A DNA stretch of 17,563 nt from an uncultured Eggerthellaceae bacterium (GTDB lineage Bacteria; Actinomycetota; Coriobacteriia; Coriobacteriales; Eggerthellaceae), in assembly GCA_946626265.1 (NCBI GenBank), contig CAMOUE010000023.1, forward strand, positions 1-17,563, read 5' to 3'. Shown piece after piece: positions 6,314 to 14,054 of this stretch (positions within the stretch are counted from its first letter, which is position 1; each line of letters starts with the position of its first letter). The notes below the pieces were generated by a model. That model worked only from the letters and a program-made list of their open reading frames with translations. It made no database searches and was not told the origin of the DNA. The position numbers and the translations under genes were made by a program.

Positions 6314-8641
6314 ATGGTGTACGGAGACATAATCGAACAAGCTGCGGCAACAATCGCCCATGAGCATGGGTTCGGGGACGCCGAGGGGAAAGCCCCGCAG
6401 GAGCGATTCGCCGACTTGCAGGAGATGACGAGCACGTACCTCAGTTCCGACGAGGAGCAGATGCTCGCCGACGCGTTCGCGTTCGCCGACGAGGCCCACC
6501 AAGGTCAGAAGCGCAAGTCCGGAGAGCCGTTCATCGCCCATCCCATCGAAGTGGCGATCATCCTGGCGGGCCTGCATATGGACGTCGAGACGATTATGGC
6601 CGCCCTCCTCCACGACACGATCGAGGACACCGACATCACGCGCGAGGACGTGGTCGAGCGATTCGGCGAGGACGTCGCGGCGCTTGTCGAGGGCGTCACC
6701 AAAATCACGAAGATCAGCGTGGACACGCTCTCCGACGAGCAGGCGGCGACGATCCGCAAGATGCTCGTCGCGATGAACAAGGACATTCGCGTCATCGTCA
6801 TCAAGCTCGCCGACCGCCTGCACAACATGCGCACGCTCGGGAGCCTGCGCGAGGACCGCAGGATCTTCAAGTCGCGTGAGACGCTCGAGATATACGCGCC
6901 CATCGCCCATCGCCTGGGCATCAATTCCATCAAATGGGAGCTCGAGGACCTTTCGTTCTTCTACCTCGAGCCCGCCAAGTACAAGCAGGTCTCGCGCATG
7001 GTCACGGAGAGCCGCGCCGAGCGCGAGGAGTACCTCGACAAGGTCATCGACATCTTGAAGGGCGAGATGGAGAAGGTCGGAATCGATGCGCAGGTCATGG
7101 GCCGCCCGAAGCACCTGTTCTCCATCTACCAGAAGATGACGCGCAAGGACAAGGACTTTTCCGAAATCTACGACCTCATCGCCGTGAGGCTCATCGTGCA
7201 GTCGGTGAAGGACTGCTACTCGGCGCTCGGCGCCGTGCACACGATCTGGCATCCGATGCCGGGACGGTTCAAGGACTACATCGCCATGCCGAAATACAAC
7301 ATGTACCAGTCGCTTCACACGACGGTCATCGGCCCGGCGGGGCGCCCGCTCGAGGTGCAGATCCGCACCGAGGAGATGCACCAGCAAAGCGAGTTCGGCG
7401 TCGCGGCGCACTGGCTGTACAAGGAAGGCGGAAAGAAGGGCAAGAAGAGCGGCGATTTCGAGCAGCAGCTCGCCTGGCTGCGCCAGATGGTCGACTGGTC
7501 GGACGAAACCCAGGACTCCAAGGAGTTCCTGAAAGACCTCAAGGTCGACCTCGACGAGTCGGAAGTGTTCGTGTTCACGCGCACGGGCGAGGCTAAGAGC
7601 CTGCGCGCCGGGTCGACGCCCGTCGATTTCGCGTACGCCATCCATACGGAAGTCGGCAACCATTGCGTCGGCGCCAAGGTGAACGGCAAGATCGTGCCTC
7701 TCACGTACAAGCTCCAGATGGGCGACCGCGTCGAGATCCTCACGCAGAAGAGCGCGACGCCGTCGCGCGGGTGGCTCGGCATCGTGAAAACGCCGAGTGC
7801 CCGCTCGAAGATCCGCAGCTACTTCTCCCGGGTCACGCGTGGCGACGACATGCAGCTCGGTCACGAGAAGCTCTCGCGCGAGATGCGCAAGCACAACATC
7901 GGGATTTCGAACGCCCAGTCCACGCGTGCCATCAAGTCCGTTGCCGAGCATCTCGGCTACAAGGACTCGGACGACATGATCGTCGCGATCGGCGCGGGCA
8001 AGGAGAGCGCCCAGCACGTGGCGAACCGTCTGTTGAAGCTCCTGGTCGACAGGGGCACGAAAGAGTCGAACATGCCCGATATCGGCATGTCGGCCATGGC
8101 GACGGGCAAGATGCCCCCGATGCTGACGAGCGTCGCCCGTCCGAAGAGGCATGAGACCCATACGGAAAACGGCATCGTCGTGAAAGGCCTCGACGACGTT
8201 CTCGTGCGCCTGTCGCGCTGCTGCAACCCGGTTCTCGGAGACGATATCATCGGATTCGTCACGCGCGGCCGCGGCGTGTCGGTGCATAGGCGCGACTGCC
8301 CGAACGCGGCGGATCTGATGAAGGAGCCGGAGCGTATAATCGACGTCGAATGGGAGCGCGGGTCGGATTCGACCGCGACGTTCCGCATCGAGGCGCACAT
8401 CGAGGCCATGGACCGCATGAACCTGTTGCGCGACGTCATCACGGTGCTTGCGCAGGAGGGCGTGAACGTGCTCAACTCGTCGTCGGCGGTTGGCCATGAC
8501 GGCATCGTGCGCATGCGGTTCCTGTTCCAAGTGTCCGACGTGGGTCATGTGCAGGAGATACTCCAGCGAATCCAGGAAGTCGACGGAGTGTTCGAGGCAC
8601 GGCGCATGTTCCCGGGCGAATACGTGGGTTCGAGGAAGTAA
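6314..8641 (+). CDS. rel: Bifunctional (p)ppGpp synthetase/hydrolase Rel (RSH family)
   Basis: A 775-residue stringent-response enzyme that makes (p)ppGpp from GTP/GDP and ATP on starved ribosomes and hydrolyses it otherwise. In order: HD hydrolase (about 45-200) with AHPIEVA and LLHDTIEDT (H100, D101); synthetase (about 235-365) with RFKD at 318-321, the form found in bifunctional Rel rather than the EXDD of synthetase-only RelA, then NMYQSLHTTVIG and EVQIRT; TGS (about 417-477); a conserved-Cys module with RCCNP near 635 and RDCPN; and an ACT domain (about 690-770). Catalytic residues in both active regions look intact. Start choice rests on AAGGAGG at ideal spacing. It sits downstream of recJ-recQ as in many Gram-positive genomes, though apt, usually between them, is absent. 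Confidence 0.97.
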   Translation: MVYGDIIEQAAATIAHEHGFGDAEGKAPQERFADLQEMTSTYLSSDEEQMLADAFAFADEAHQGQKRKSGEPFIAHPIEVAIILAGLHMDVETIMAALLHDTIEDTDITREDVVERFGEDVAALVEGVTKITKISVDTLSDEQAATIRKMLVAMNKDIRVIVIKLADRLHNMRTLGSLREDRRIFKSRETLEIYAPIAHRLGINSIKWELEDLSFFYLEPAKYKQVSRMVTESRAEREEYLDKVIDILKGEMEKVGIDAQVMGRPKHLFSIYQKMTRKDKDFSEIYDLIAVRLIVQSVKDCYSALGAVHTIWHPMPGRFKDYIAMPKYNMYQSLHTTVIGPAGRPLEVQIRTEEMHQQSEFGVAAHWLYKEGGKKGKKSGDFEQQLAWLRQMVDWSDETQDSKEFLKDLKVDLDESEVFVFTRTGEAKSLRAGSTPVDFAYAIHTEVGNHCVGAKVNGKIVPLTYKLQMGDRVEILTQKSATPSRGWLGIVKTPSARSKIRSYFSRVTRGDDMQLGHEKLSREMRKHNIGISNAQSTRAIKSVAEHLGYKDSDDMIVAIGAGKESAQHVANRLLKLLVDRGTKESNMPDIGMSAMATGKMPPMLTSVARPKRHETHTENGIVVKGLDDVLVRLSRCCNPVLGDDIIGFVTRGRGVSVHRRDCPNAADLMKEPERIIDVEWERGSDSTATFRIEAHIEAMDRMNLLRDVITVLAQEGVNVLNSSSAVGHDGIVRMRFLFQVSDVGHVQEILQRIQEVDGVFEARRMFPGEYVGSRK

Positions 8642-8695
8642 GCCGGCTTCGGGAGGTTGGCCGGCTTCGGGAAGTTGGCCGGCTTCGGGAGGTTG
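8642..8695 (+). repeat. Three tandem 18-bp repeats directly after rel
   Basis: Three adjacent 18-base units (8642-8659, 8660-8677, 8678-8695) of the form GCCGGCTTCGGGAGGTTG, the second differing at one base. They begin one base after the rel stop codon. The reverse complement shares a CCGAAGCCGRCC core with the tandem repeats at 9743-9832, so the two arrays are related and oppositely oriented around the hydrolase gene. Confidence 0.9.
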
Positions 8696-8700
8696 GCCGG

Positions 8701-8797
8701 CCCGGGGGCGAGCGGTCCGAGGGCGAGTGGCAAGCTGCCCGGGGGCGAGCGGTCCGAGGGCGGGTGGCCCAAGGAGCGAGCGGCCCGAGGCACATGG
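8701..8797 (+). repeat. Degenerate longer tandem repeat between rel and the hydrolase gene
   Basis: A 30-base unit at 8701-8730 recurs at 8738-8767 with a single mismatch (37-base period). A more diverged copy can be traced at 8768-8797. The common core is GCGAGCGG followed by YCCGAGG. It is non-coding as far as I can tell and adjoins the 18-bp array, making the whole rel-hydrolase gap repetitive. Confidence 0.7.
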
Positions 8798-8801
8798 CTT
8801 G

Positions 8802-8832
8802 AGGCGCAGGAGGGGCTTTTCGCCTGCGTTTT
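8802..8832 (+). terminator. Candidate intrinsic terminator between rel and the hydrolase gene
   Basis: CGCAGG (8805-8810) pairs with CCTGCG (8823-8828) across a 12-base loop, followed by TTTT when G-U pairs at the base are discounted. An alternative stem, AGGCG/CGCCT (8802-8806 with 8821-8825), overlaps it. It ends about 20 bases before the hydrolase start and could attenuate read-through from rel. Confidence 0.35.
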
Positions 8833-8852
8833 ACAACGGAAAGGCGGAGGCG

Positions 8853-9506
8853 ATGACCTACAAAATCGACGGTGCGTGCGTGCCGGTTGAGTTCCTCGTC
8901 ATGGGGATGCTGCAGAACAACGTGTACATCGTGGACGATGGGGCGGCGTGCTTCGTCGTCGATCCGACGGGTTATCCCGACGAGATCCTCGATGCGCTCG
9001 GCGATCGCAAGCTCGATGCCATCGTGCTCACGCATGCGCATTTCGACCATGTGGGCGGCGCGAAGGGACTGCGCGACGCGACCGGCGCCCGCGTGATCGC
9101 CCATGAAACCGATGCGCCTTTCATCGCGGGCGAAAGCCAGCTCGAACCCGGGCACCGGGGCTTCGAGCCGTGCCCCGTCGACTGCACGGTCGCCGACGGA
9201 GACGTGGTCGAGATAGGTTGCATGAAATGGCGGGTCTTGCACACGCCGGGACACACGCCGGGAAGCATGTGCCTGTTCCTCGACGCGCAGCATGGCGTCG
9301 ATGCGGACAAGCCGCCCGTGCTGCTGTCGGGCGACACCCTGTTCTGCGGCGCACATGGCCGAACCGATTTCACGGGCGGAAGCCCTGCCGACATGCGCTC
9401 GTCGCTCGCTCGTCTGTCCCGCCTTCCCGGCGAGACCGTCGTGTTGCCCGGCCACAACAACATCACCACGATTGCGGACGAGTCCTGGATCGGGTCGTTC
9501 GCCTAG
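8853..9506 (+). CDS. Metallo-beta-lactamase-fold hydrolase (glyoxalase II-like)
   Basis: A 217-residue cytoplasmic metallohydrolase of the glyoxalase II-like group; the substrate is unknown. Metal ligands are visible: HAHFDH gives H61, H63, D65 and H66, then H134 in HTPGHTPGS, D161 in SGDTLF and H201 in LPGHNN, a complete two-metal set. GRTDFTGGS is typical of the small YcbL/hydroxyacylglutathione-hydrolase-like branch. The ATG at 8853 fits the family start (MTYKID..., then the core strands); GGAAAGG lies eight bases upstream. The frame extends farther upstream but only through repetitive DNA. A hydrolase of this family often follows rel in Gram-positive genomes. Repeat arrays flank the gene on both sides. 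Confidence 0.93.
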   Translation: MTYKIDGACVPVEFLVMGMLQNNVYIVDDGAACFVVDPTGYPDEILDALGDRKLDAIVLTHAHFDHVGGAKGLRDATGARVIAHETDAPFIAGESQLEPGHRGFEPCPVDCTVADGDVVEIGCMKWRVLHTPGHTPGSMCLFLDAQHGVDADKPPVLLSGDTLFCGAHGRTDFTGGSPADMRSSLARLSRLPGETVVLPGHNNITTIADESWIGSFA

Positions 9507-9522
9507 CTTGATGCAATTCGCT

Positions 9523-9572
9523 TGCCCGTCCGGTGCGGCGCGCGTCGCTGGGTGCCCGTCCGGTGCGGCGCG
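9523..9572 (+). repeat. Perfect 20-base direct repeat, 30-base period
   Basis: TGCCCGTCCGGTGCGGCGCG occurs at 9523-9542 and again at 9553-9572 without mismatch, separated by ten bases. It lies just after the hydrolase stop. It is another example of local duplication in this gap. Confidence 0.85.
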
Positions 9573-9618
9573 GGCTGTTGGACCGATGCAGGGCGGGGCG
9601 CTCGGCGGCCTGTCGGCT

Positions 9619-9712
9619 GAAAATAGTGTCCTTATTTCACCCGGACGCCGTATGAGGATGCGCATAATCCCAGGTCGCAAAATACTGCTCGAAAAATAAG
9701 GACACTATTTTC
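9619..9712. mobile_element. 94-bp AT-ended inverted-repeat element, possible MITE
   Basis: The 19-base arms (9619-9637 and 9694-9712) are perfectly complementary and AT-rich, with the shared core TAGTGTCCTTATTT, in an otherwise very GC-rich setting. The 56-base interior has no gene. The size, terminal symmetry and unlike composition suggest a small non-autonomous element or dispersed palindromic repeat. No target-site duplication is evident. A role as a bidirectional terminator between the convergent genes is possible, but the loop is very large. Confidence 0.5.
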
Positions 9713-9742
9713 TGGATAGCCGCATTTGCTTGGCCCGCCGTC

Positions 9743-9832
9743 GGGCCGAAGCCGACCGCCGGGCCGAAGCCGACCGCCGGGCCGAAACCGACCGCCGGGC
9801 CGAAGCCGACCGTCGGGCCGAAGCCGACCGCC
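9743..9832 (+). repeat. Five tandem 18-bp repeats before the DUF151 gene
   Basis: Five units of GGGCCGAAGCCGACCGCC at 9743-9760, 9761-9778, 9779-9796, 9797-9814 and 9815-9832, with single changes in the third and fourth units. A partial unit precedes them. The CCGAAGCCGACC core is the reverse complement of the core in the array after rel, and the same 18-base period appears in the open reading frame after truA. Confidence 0.92.
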
Positions 9833-9879
9833 GCGCCATGGCCCGCCGCCAGGCCGCGACGATTCGCCGGCGCCCGGGC

Positions 9880-10380
9880 CTAGGCGAAGTCGTCGGGGGA
9901 CACGCCGTCCAGGAACGATTTGAAGTCCTCGACGATCTGGTCTTCGTCGTAGGGGCGCTTGAACAGGTAGGGAAACGAGGCGCGCTCCAGCACGCTCTCG
10001 TCGATGTAGACCTTGGCTCCCTGCCGGAGCGCGAGCGCGATGGCGTCGGAGGGGCGCGCGTCGAGGTCGATGAGCCTTCCGTGCTGGGAGATGCAGAGGC
10101 GCGCGAAGAACGTGCCGTCCTTCACGTCGTTTATGAGCACGTGGTCGATGAGCGCGTCGAGGTTCGTCAGGGCGTCGAGCATCAGGTCGTGCGTGACGGG
10201 GCGGGCGAACTTCGTCTTCTCGAGCGTCATGGCGATGCCGAGCGTCTCGTGCGGCCCGATGCAGATGGGAACCACGCGCGTCTTGCCCTCGGCAGCCGGC
10301 TCCTCGAGCGGCTGAAGCACGAGGAACGACGGGGCGTTCTGTCCCGTCACGATCAATGTCAGCACCTTCAGTTCAACCAT
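9880..10380 (-). CDS. DUF151 / bifunctional nuclease (BFN) domain protein
   Basis: A 166-residue protein of the DUF151 family, which includes plant and bacterial proteins called bifunctional nucleases; the bacterial role is not settled. Visible family features are the opening MVELKVLTLIV, VVPICIGPHETLGIAM, a segment ending in HDLMLDAL, and the strongly conserved DLDARPSDAIALALR. The start at 10380 gives the usual family N-terminus. No ribosome-binding site precedes it, but TACAAT ends six bases before the ATG, so the message may be leaderless. An alternative ATG at 10404 would add eight residues. The gene is divergent from dnaE across about 100 bases and convergent with the hydrolase gene. 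The family is clear, the function is not. Confidence 0.88.
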   Translation of the reverse strand: MVELKVLTLIVTGQNAPSFLVLQPLEEPAAEGKTRVVPICIGPHETLGIAMTLEKTKFARPVTHDLMLDALTNLDALIDHVLINDVKDGTFFARLCISQHGRLIDLDARPSDAIALALRQGAKVYIDESVLERASFPYLFKRPYDEDQIVEDFKSFLDGVSPDDFA

Positions 10381-10386
10381 GGTTCC

Positions 10387-10392
10387 ATTGTA
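10387..10392 (-). promoter_or_regulatory. Candidate -10 box giving a leaderless DUF151 transcript
   Basis: On the minus strand TACAAT is followed by six bases and then the ATG at 10380. That spacing would place the transcription start on the start codon, which fits the absence of a ribosome-binding site. No good -35 is visible. Confidence 0.4.
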
Positions 10393-10424
10393 CTTAAAAT
10401 CCATCGTTTGTTCGTATGCAATCC

Positions 10425-10433
10425 TGCTATGAT
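10425..10433 (+). promoter_or_regulatory. Candidate extended -10 promoter for dnaE
   Basis: TGCTATGAT is an extended -10 (TGn plus TATGAT, five of six consensus). It would start transcription near 10440, about 40 bases before the dnaE ATG. The -35 region is weak, which extended -10 promoters tolerate. It lies back to back with the DUF151 promoter. Confidence 0.5.
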
Positions 10434-10481
10434 TGAGCGGAAACAACGAACGTAATCTCATGCGCAAACAGGACTCTGACC

Positions 10482-13400
10482 ATGGCTTTTGTACATCTGC
10501 ACAACCATACCGAATACTCGCTGCTCGATGGCATGACGCACGTGAAGGACATGGTGCGCCGCGCGGCCGAGCTCGACATGCCGGCGGTGGCGATCACCGA
10601 CCACGGCGTCATGAGCGGCGTGGTCGAGCTGTGCGACGCTTGCGACGCCATCGAGAAGGAGACGGGCAAGAAGGTGAAGCCCATCTACGGGTGCGAGGTC
10701 TACTTCACGACCGACGACACGCTCGCGCGCGACGGCAAGCCAAAGCTCTACCACCTGCTCCTGCTCGCGAAGACGACCGAGGGCTACCACAACCTCCTCC
10801 GCCTCGTCAGCGAATCGCACGTCGACAACTTCTACTACAAGCCCCGCACGACCTATGCCCAGCTCCAGAAATACGGGCACGGCATAATCGGCAGCTCGGC
10901 GTGCCTTGCGGGCATCGTCCCGAAGCTGCTCGACAACCGCCAGTTCGACGAGGCCTGCGAATGGGCGCGCAAGCTCGCGGCCTGTTTCGACGAGGGCGAT
11001 TTCTATATCGAGCTGCAGGACCAGGGCATCATGACCGACGGCGGCCTCACCCAACACGACTTGAACGTCCAGTTGAAGCGCGTGGCCGACACGTGCGGTT
11101 ACAAGACCATCGCGACGAACGACTTCCACTACCTGAACAAGGAAGACGCCACGGCGCACGACATCATCCTGTGCATCGGCACGGGCAGCAAGGTCAACGA
11201 CGCGAAGCGCATGCGCTTCGCCAACGACCAGTTCTACATGAAAACCGAAGAGGAAATGCGCGAAGCCCTGAAGGAGTTCCAAGAGGCTTGCGACAACACG
11301 GTCGTCGTCGCCGAGAAATGCAACGTCGAGCTCGAACGCGACCCGATCCTTCCCCGCTTCCCGTTGCCTGAGGGCGAGACGGAGGAGTCGTGGTTCCGCA
11401 AGAAGTGCGAGATGGGCCTCGTGGGGCGCTACCTGCCCGAACCGGACAAGCAGGCCATAAGCTTCGATCCCGATAACCGCGAGACGGTGCTCGCGGGCCT
11501 TGAGCGGCTCAAACAGCTGCGCCCCGACGTCATGGACCGCTACGACGTGGAGTCCGAGGTCATCTTGAACGCCGGCTTCCCCGCGTACTTCCTCATCGTG
11601 CAGGAGTACATCGAGTGGGCCCGCAGCCAGGGCATCGGCGTCGGCCCGGGCCGCGGCTCTGCCGCGGGCGCCATCGTGGCGTACGCCATGGGCATCACGG
11701 ACCTCGACCCGCTCGAGAACGGGTTGCTGTTCGAGAGGTTCCTGAACCCCGAACGCGTGGAGATGCCCGATATCGACGTCGACTTCGAGCAGGGCCGCCG
11801 CGAAGAGGTCATCAACCACATCAAGGACGTCTACGGCGAAGACCACGTGTCGCAGGTCATCACGTTCGGCACGCTCCAGGCGAAAAACGCCGTGCGCGAC
11901 ACGGCGCGCGTGCTCGACTACCCCTACGGCGTGGGCGACCGCATCACGAAGCTCATCGGCGACGAGCTGGGCATCACCATCGACAAGGCGCTCGAGCAGA
12001 ACCCCGACCTGAAGACCGCCTACGACTCCGAGGAAGACGTGCACCGCATCATCGACTCGGCGCGCGGCATCGAGGGCCACCTGCGCGGCGAGGGCGTGCA
12101 CGCATGTGCCACGATCATCTGCCGCGACCCGATGAGCGACCACGTGCCCATGAAGCGCGACACCAAGGGCGGCGGCATCATCACGCAGTACGACGGCCAC
12201 TACACGCCCGAGCTCGGCTTGCTCAAGATGGACTTTCTGGGCCTGCGCACGCTCGACGTGCTGTCGATGGCGTGCCGCAACGTCGAAGCGCGCCACGGCA
12301 TCGAGCTCGCTCCCGAGAACATCCCCACCGACGACCCTGCGGCGTTCCAGCTCATGCAGGGCAGGCTCCCCATCTACGAGGGCGGCCCGATGCTCAACAT
12401 GGACGGCCTGTTCCAGGTCGAGGGCGCTCTGTACGTGAGCCTGTTCAGCCGCATGCCCCCGACGACGTTCGCGCACATCGTCGCGTCGATCGCGTTGAAC
12501 CGCCCGGGCCCGCTCGAGTCGGGCATGGTCGACGACTACGTCGACGTCGCGTCGGGCAAGAAGCCCGTCCATTACTACGACGACCGCCTGCGCCCGATCC
12601 TCGAGGAAACGTACGGCACCATGGTCTACCAGGAGCAGATCATGCAGGTCTCCATGCGCATGAGCGGCTTTTCCGCCGGCAAGGCGGACAAGTTGCGCAA
12701 GGCCATGGGCAAGAAGAAGATCGACGTCATGCGCCAGCTGCAGGAGGACTGGAACAACGGCGCGGTCAACAACGGCTATGCGCTCGAGATCGCGAAGAAG
12801 ATCTGGGACGACGCCGAGAAGTTCGCGAAATACGCGTTCAACAAGTCGCACTCGGCCGCTTACGCCATCCTGGTCATGCGCACGGCGTACCTGAAGGCGC
12901 ACTACCCCTACGAGTTCATGGCGGCCGTGCTGTCGTCCTATATGGGCAACACCGACCGGCTCATCCGCTACATCGCCAGCTGCAACCACTCGGGAATCCC
13001 CGTTCTGCCGCCCGACATCAACTCGTCGAACGCCGAGTTCACGCCCGTCGACGAGGGCGTGCGCTTCGGGCTGGTCGGCGTGCGCGGCATCGGCAAGGCC
13101 GTGGCCGACGAGATCATCGCCGAGCGCGAGCGCAACGGCGTGTTCACGTCTCTGCACGATTTCGTGAACCGCGTCGACGCGAAATGCTACAACCGCAAGG
13201 CGCTCGAAGCGCTCATCAAGAGCGGCGCCTTCGACTCGACGGGCTACACCCGCCGCCAGCTCATGTACTTCATCGAGGAGACGCCCCTGCTCGAGGGTGC
13301 GTCGCGCCGCCAGCGCGACCGCGATGCGGGCCAGGTGTCCATGTTCGACATGTTCGCCGACGACGAGGGGAGCGGGTTCGAGGACGAGGTTCCGGCGCCC

Positions 13401-14042
13401 GACGGCGTCGAATGGCCCAAGCGCCAGAAGCTGGCCTTCGAGAAGGAGATCATGAAGATCTACGTCTCGGAGCATCCCCTCACGCCGTACGAGGACGCGA
13501 TTGCCCGCATGACGAAGTACCAGATCGGCGACTTGATGGACCGCACGCAGGAGATAAAGTCGGCGACGTTCGTCGGCATGATATCGGCCGTGGTCCAAAA
13601 GCTCACGAAGCGCGGAACGCGCATGGCGACGTTCACGCTCGAGGACACGACCGGCTCGATCGAGTGCATCACGTTCAAGGCCGACGATATGGGCGACGCG
13701 CTCGTCGAAGACGCGATCGTGAAGGTGAAGGGCAAGTTCGAGCACAGCGACCGCGGCAACCAGATCATCGTCTACGAGATCGAGGCGCTCGAGCTGACCG
13801 AGGAGGCCGCCCGCCCCGTTAACTTCGAACTGCACGTTCCCATGAGCGATTTCAGCCAAGAACGCGTCTTGAAGATGAACAACATCTTTACGAAGTACCC
13901 GGGTCGCGACTACGTCGTCATCTTCGCAACGCAATCGGACGGTCGCAAGTTCAGAGCCGAGCTCCCCGTGACGGTCGATTCACGCAACCCGGTCTTGCGC
14001 AGCGAGATCCAAGACCTTTTCGGCGCCCCTGTTTGGGCCTAG
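10482..14042 (+). CDS. dnaE: DNA polymerase III alpha subunit DnaE
   Basis: The 1186-residue replicative polymerase. The N-terminal PHP domain opens with HLHNHTEYSLLDG and keeps a full set of candidate metal ligands (H7, H9, D16, H41, E72, H91, C141, D214, H216). The polymerase core has GRGSAAG, the catalytic PDIDVDF (D432, D434) and KMDFLGL (D584), then RKAMGKKK and NKSHSAAYA. A QVSMFDMF stretch (951-958) resembles a beta-clamp-binding motif, and an OB domain follows (about 1025-1090). Residues 628-640 seem to be an insertion before FQVEG, where most relatives have FQLES; this may be lineage specific. ATG at 10482 gives the canonical N-terminus. truA starts 12 bases after the stop, suggesting co-transcription. 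Confidence 0.98.
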   Translation: MAFVHLHNHTEYSLLDGMTHVKDMVRRAAELDMPAVAITDHGVMSGVVELCDACDAIEKETGKKVKPIYGCEVYFTTDDTLARDGKPKLYHLLLLAKTTEGYHNLLRLVSESHVDNFYYKPRTTYAQLQKYGHGIIGSSACLAGIVPKLLDNRQFDEACEWARKLAACFDEGDFYIELQDQGIMTDGGLTQHDLNVQLKRVADTCGYKTIATNDFHYLNKEDATAHDIILCIGTGSKVNDAKRMRFANDQFYMKTEEEMREALKEFQEACDNTVVVAEKCNVELERDPILPRFPLPEGETEESWFRKKCEMGLVGRYLPEPDKQAISFDPDNRETVLAGLERLKQLRPDVMDRYDVESEVILNAGFPAYFLIVQEYIEWARSQGIGVGPGRGSAAGAIVAYAMGITDLDPLENGLLFERFLNPERVEMPDIDVDFEQGRREEVINHIKDVYGEDHVSQVITFGTLQAKNAVRDTARVLDYPYGVGDRITKLIGDELGITIDKALEQNPDLKTAYDSEEDVHRIIDSARGIEGHLRGEGVHACATIICRDPMSDHVPMKRDTKGGGIITQYDGHYTPELGLLKMDFLGLRTLDVLSMACRNVEARHGIELAPENIPTDDPAAFQLMQGRLPIYEGGPMLNMDGLFQVEGALYVSLFSRMPPTTFAHIVASIALNRPGPLESGMVDDYVDVASGKKPVHYYDDRLRPILEETYGTMVYQEQIMQVSMRMSGFSAGKADKLRKAMGKKKIDVMRQLQEDWNNGAVNNGYALEIAKKIWDDAEKFAKYAFNKSHSAAYAILVMRTAYLKAHYPYEFMAAVLSSYMGNTDRLIRYIASCNHSGIPVLPPDINSSNAEFTPVDEGVRFGLVGVRGIGKAVADEIIAERERNGVFTSLHDFVNRVDAKCYNRKALEALIKSGAFDSTGYTRRQLMYFIEETPLLEGASRRQRDRDAGQVSMFDMFADDEGSGFEDEVPAPDGVEWPKRQKLAFEKEIMKIYVSEHPLTPYEDAIARMTKYQIGDLMDRTQEIKSATFVGMISAVVQKLTKRGTRMATFTLEDTTGSIECITFKADDMGDALVEDAIVKVKGKFEHSDRGNQIIVYEIEALELTEEAARPVNFELHVPMSDFSQERVLKMNNIFTKYPGRDYVVIFATQSDGRKFRAELPVTVDSRNPVLRSEIQDLFGAPVWA

Positions 14043-14054
14043 AAACGAGCCACA

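Larger units (their letters stand above)
9507..9879. other. 373-base gene-free repeat-rich gap between convergent genes
   Basis: No supported gene. The gap holds a 20-base direct repeat (9523 and 9553), a 94-bp inverted-repeat element (9619-9712) and five 18-bp tandem units (9743-9832). Open frames through it encode only low-complexity Arg/Ala/Pro repeats and are treated as artefacts. It separates the hydrolase gene from the convergent DUF151 gene. Confidence 0.8.

Noticed and set aside
3878..8548. Long minus-strand frames opposite recJ-recQ (3878-5614) and rel (6263-8548)
   Set aside because: Both mirror strongly supported plus-strand genes and have low-complexity Arg/His/Val/Asp composition.
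8490..8852. Upstream extension of the hydrolase reading frame
   Set aside because: It overlaps the end of rel and runs through tandem repeats; the family N-terminus and ribosome-binding site fit ATG 8853.
9600..9730. Target-site duplication around the 94-bp inverted-repeat element
   Set aside because: Bases flanking the two ends (gct on the left, tgg on the right) do not match, so insertion by transposition cannot be shown from this sequence.
8642..9832. Possible CRISPR array
   Set aside because: Units are directly adjacent with no unique spacers and there are no cas genes, so these are plain tandem repeats.
9726..10455. Plus-strand frames through the 18-bp array and opposite DUF151
   Set aside because: The N-terminal part is repeat-derived RRAEAD units and the rest is the antisense of a well-supported DUF151 gene.
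10458..13934. A 1158-codon minus-strand frame opposite dnaE
   Set aside because: It is the antisense shadow of dnaE, typical of GC-rich codon bias; composition is Val/Asp/Leu/His/Arg-rich with no recognisable domain.
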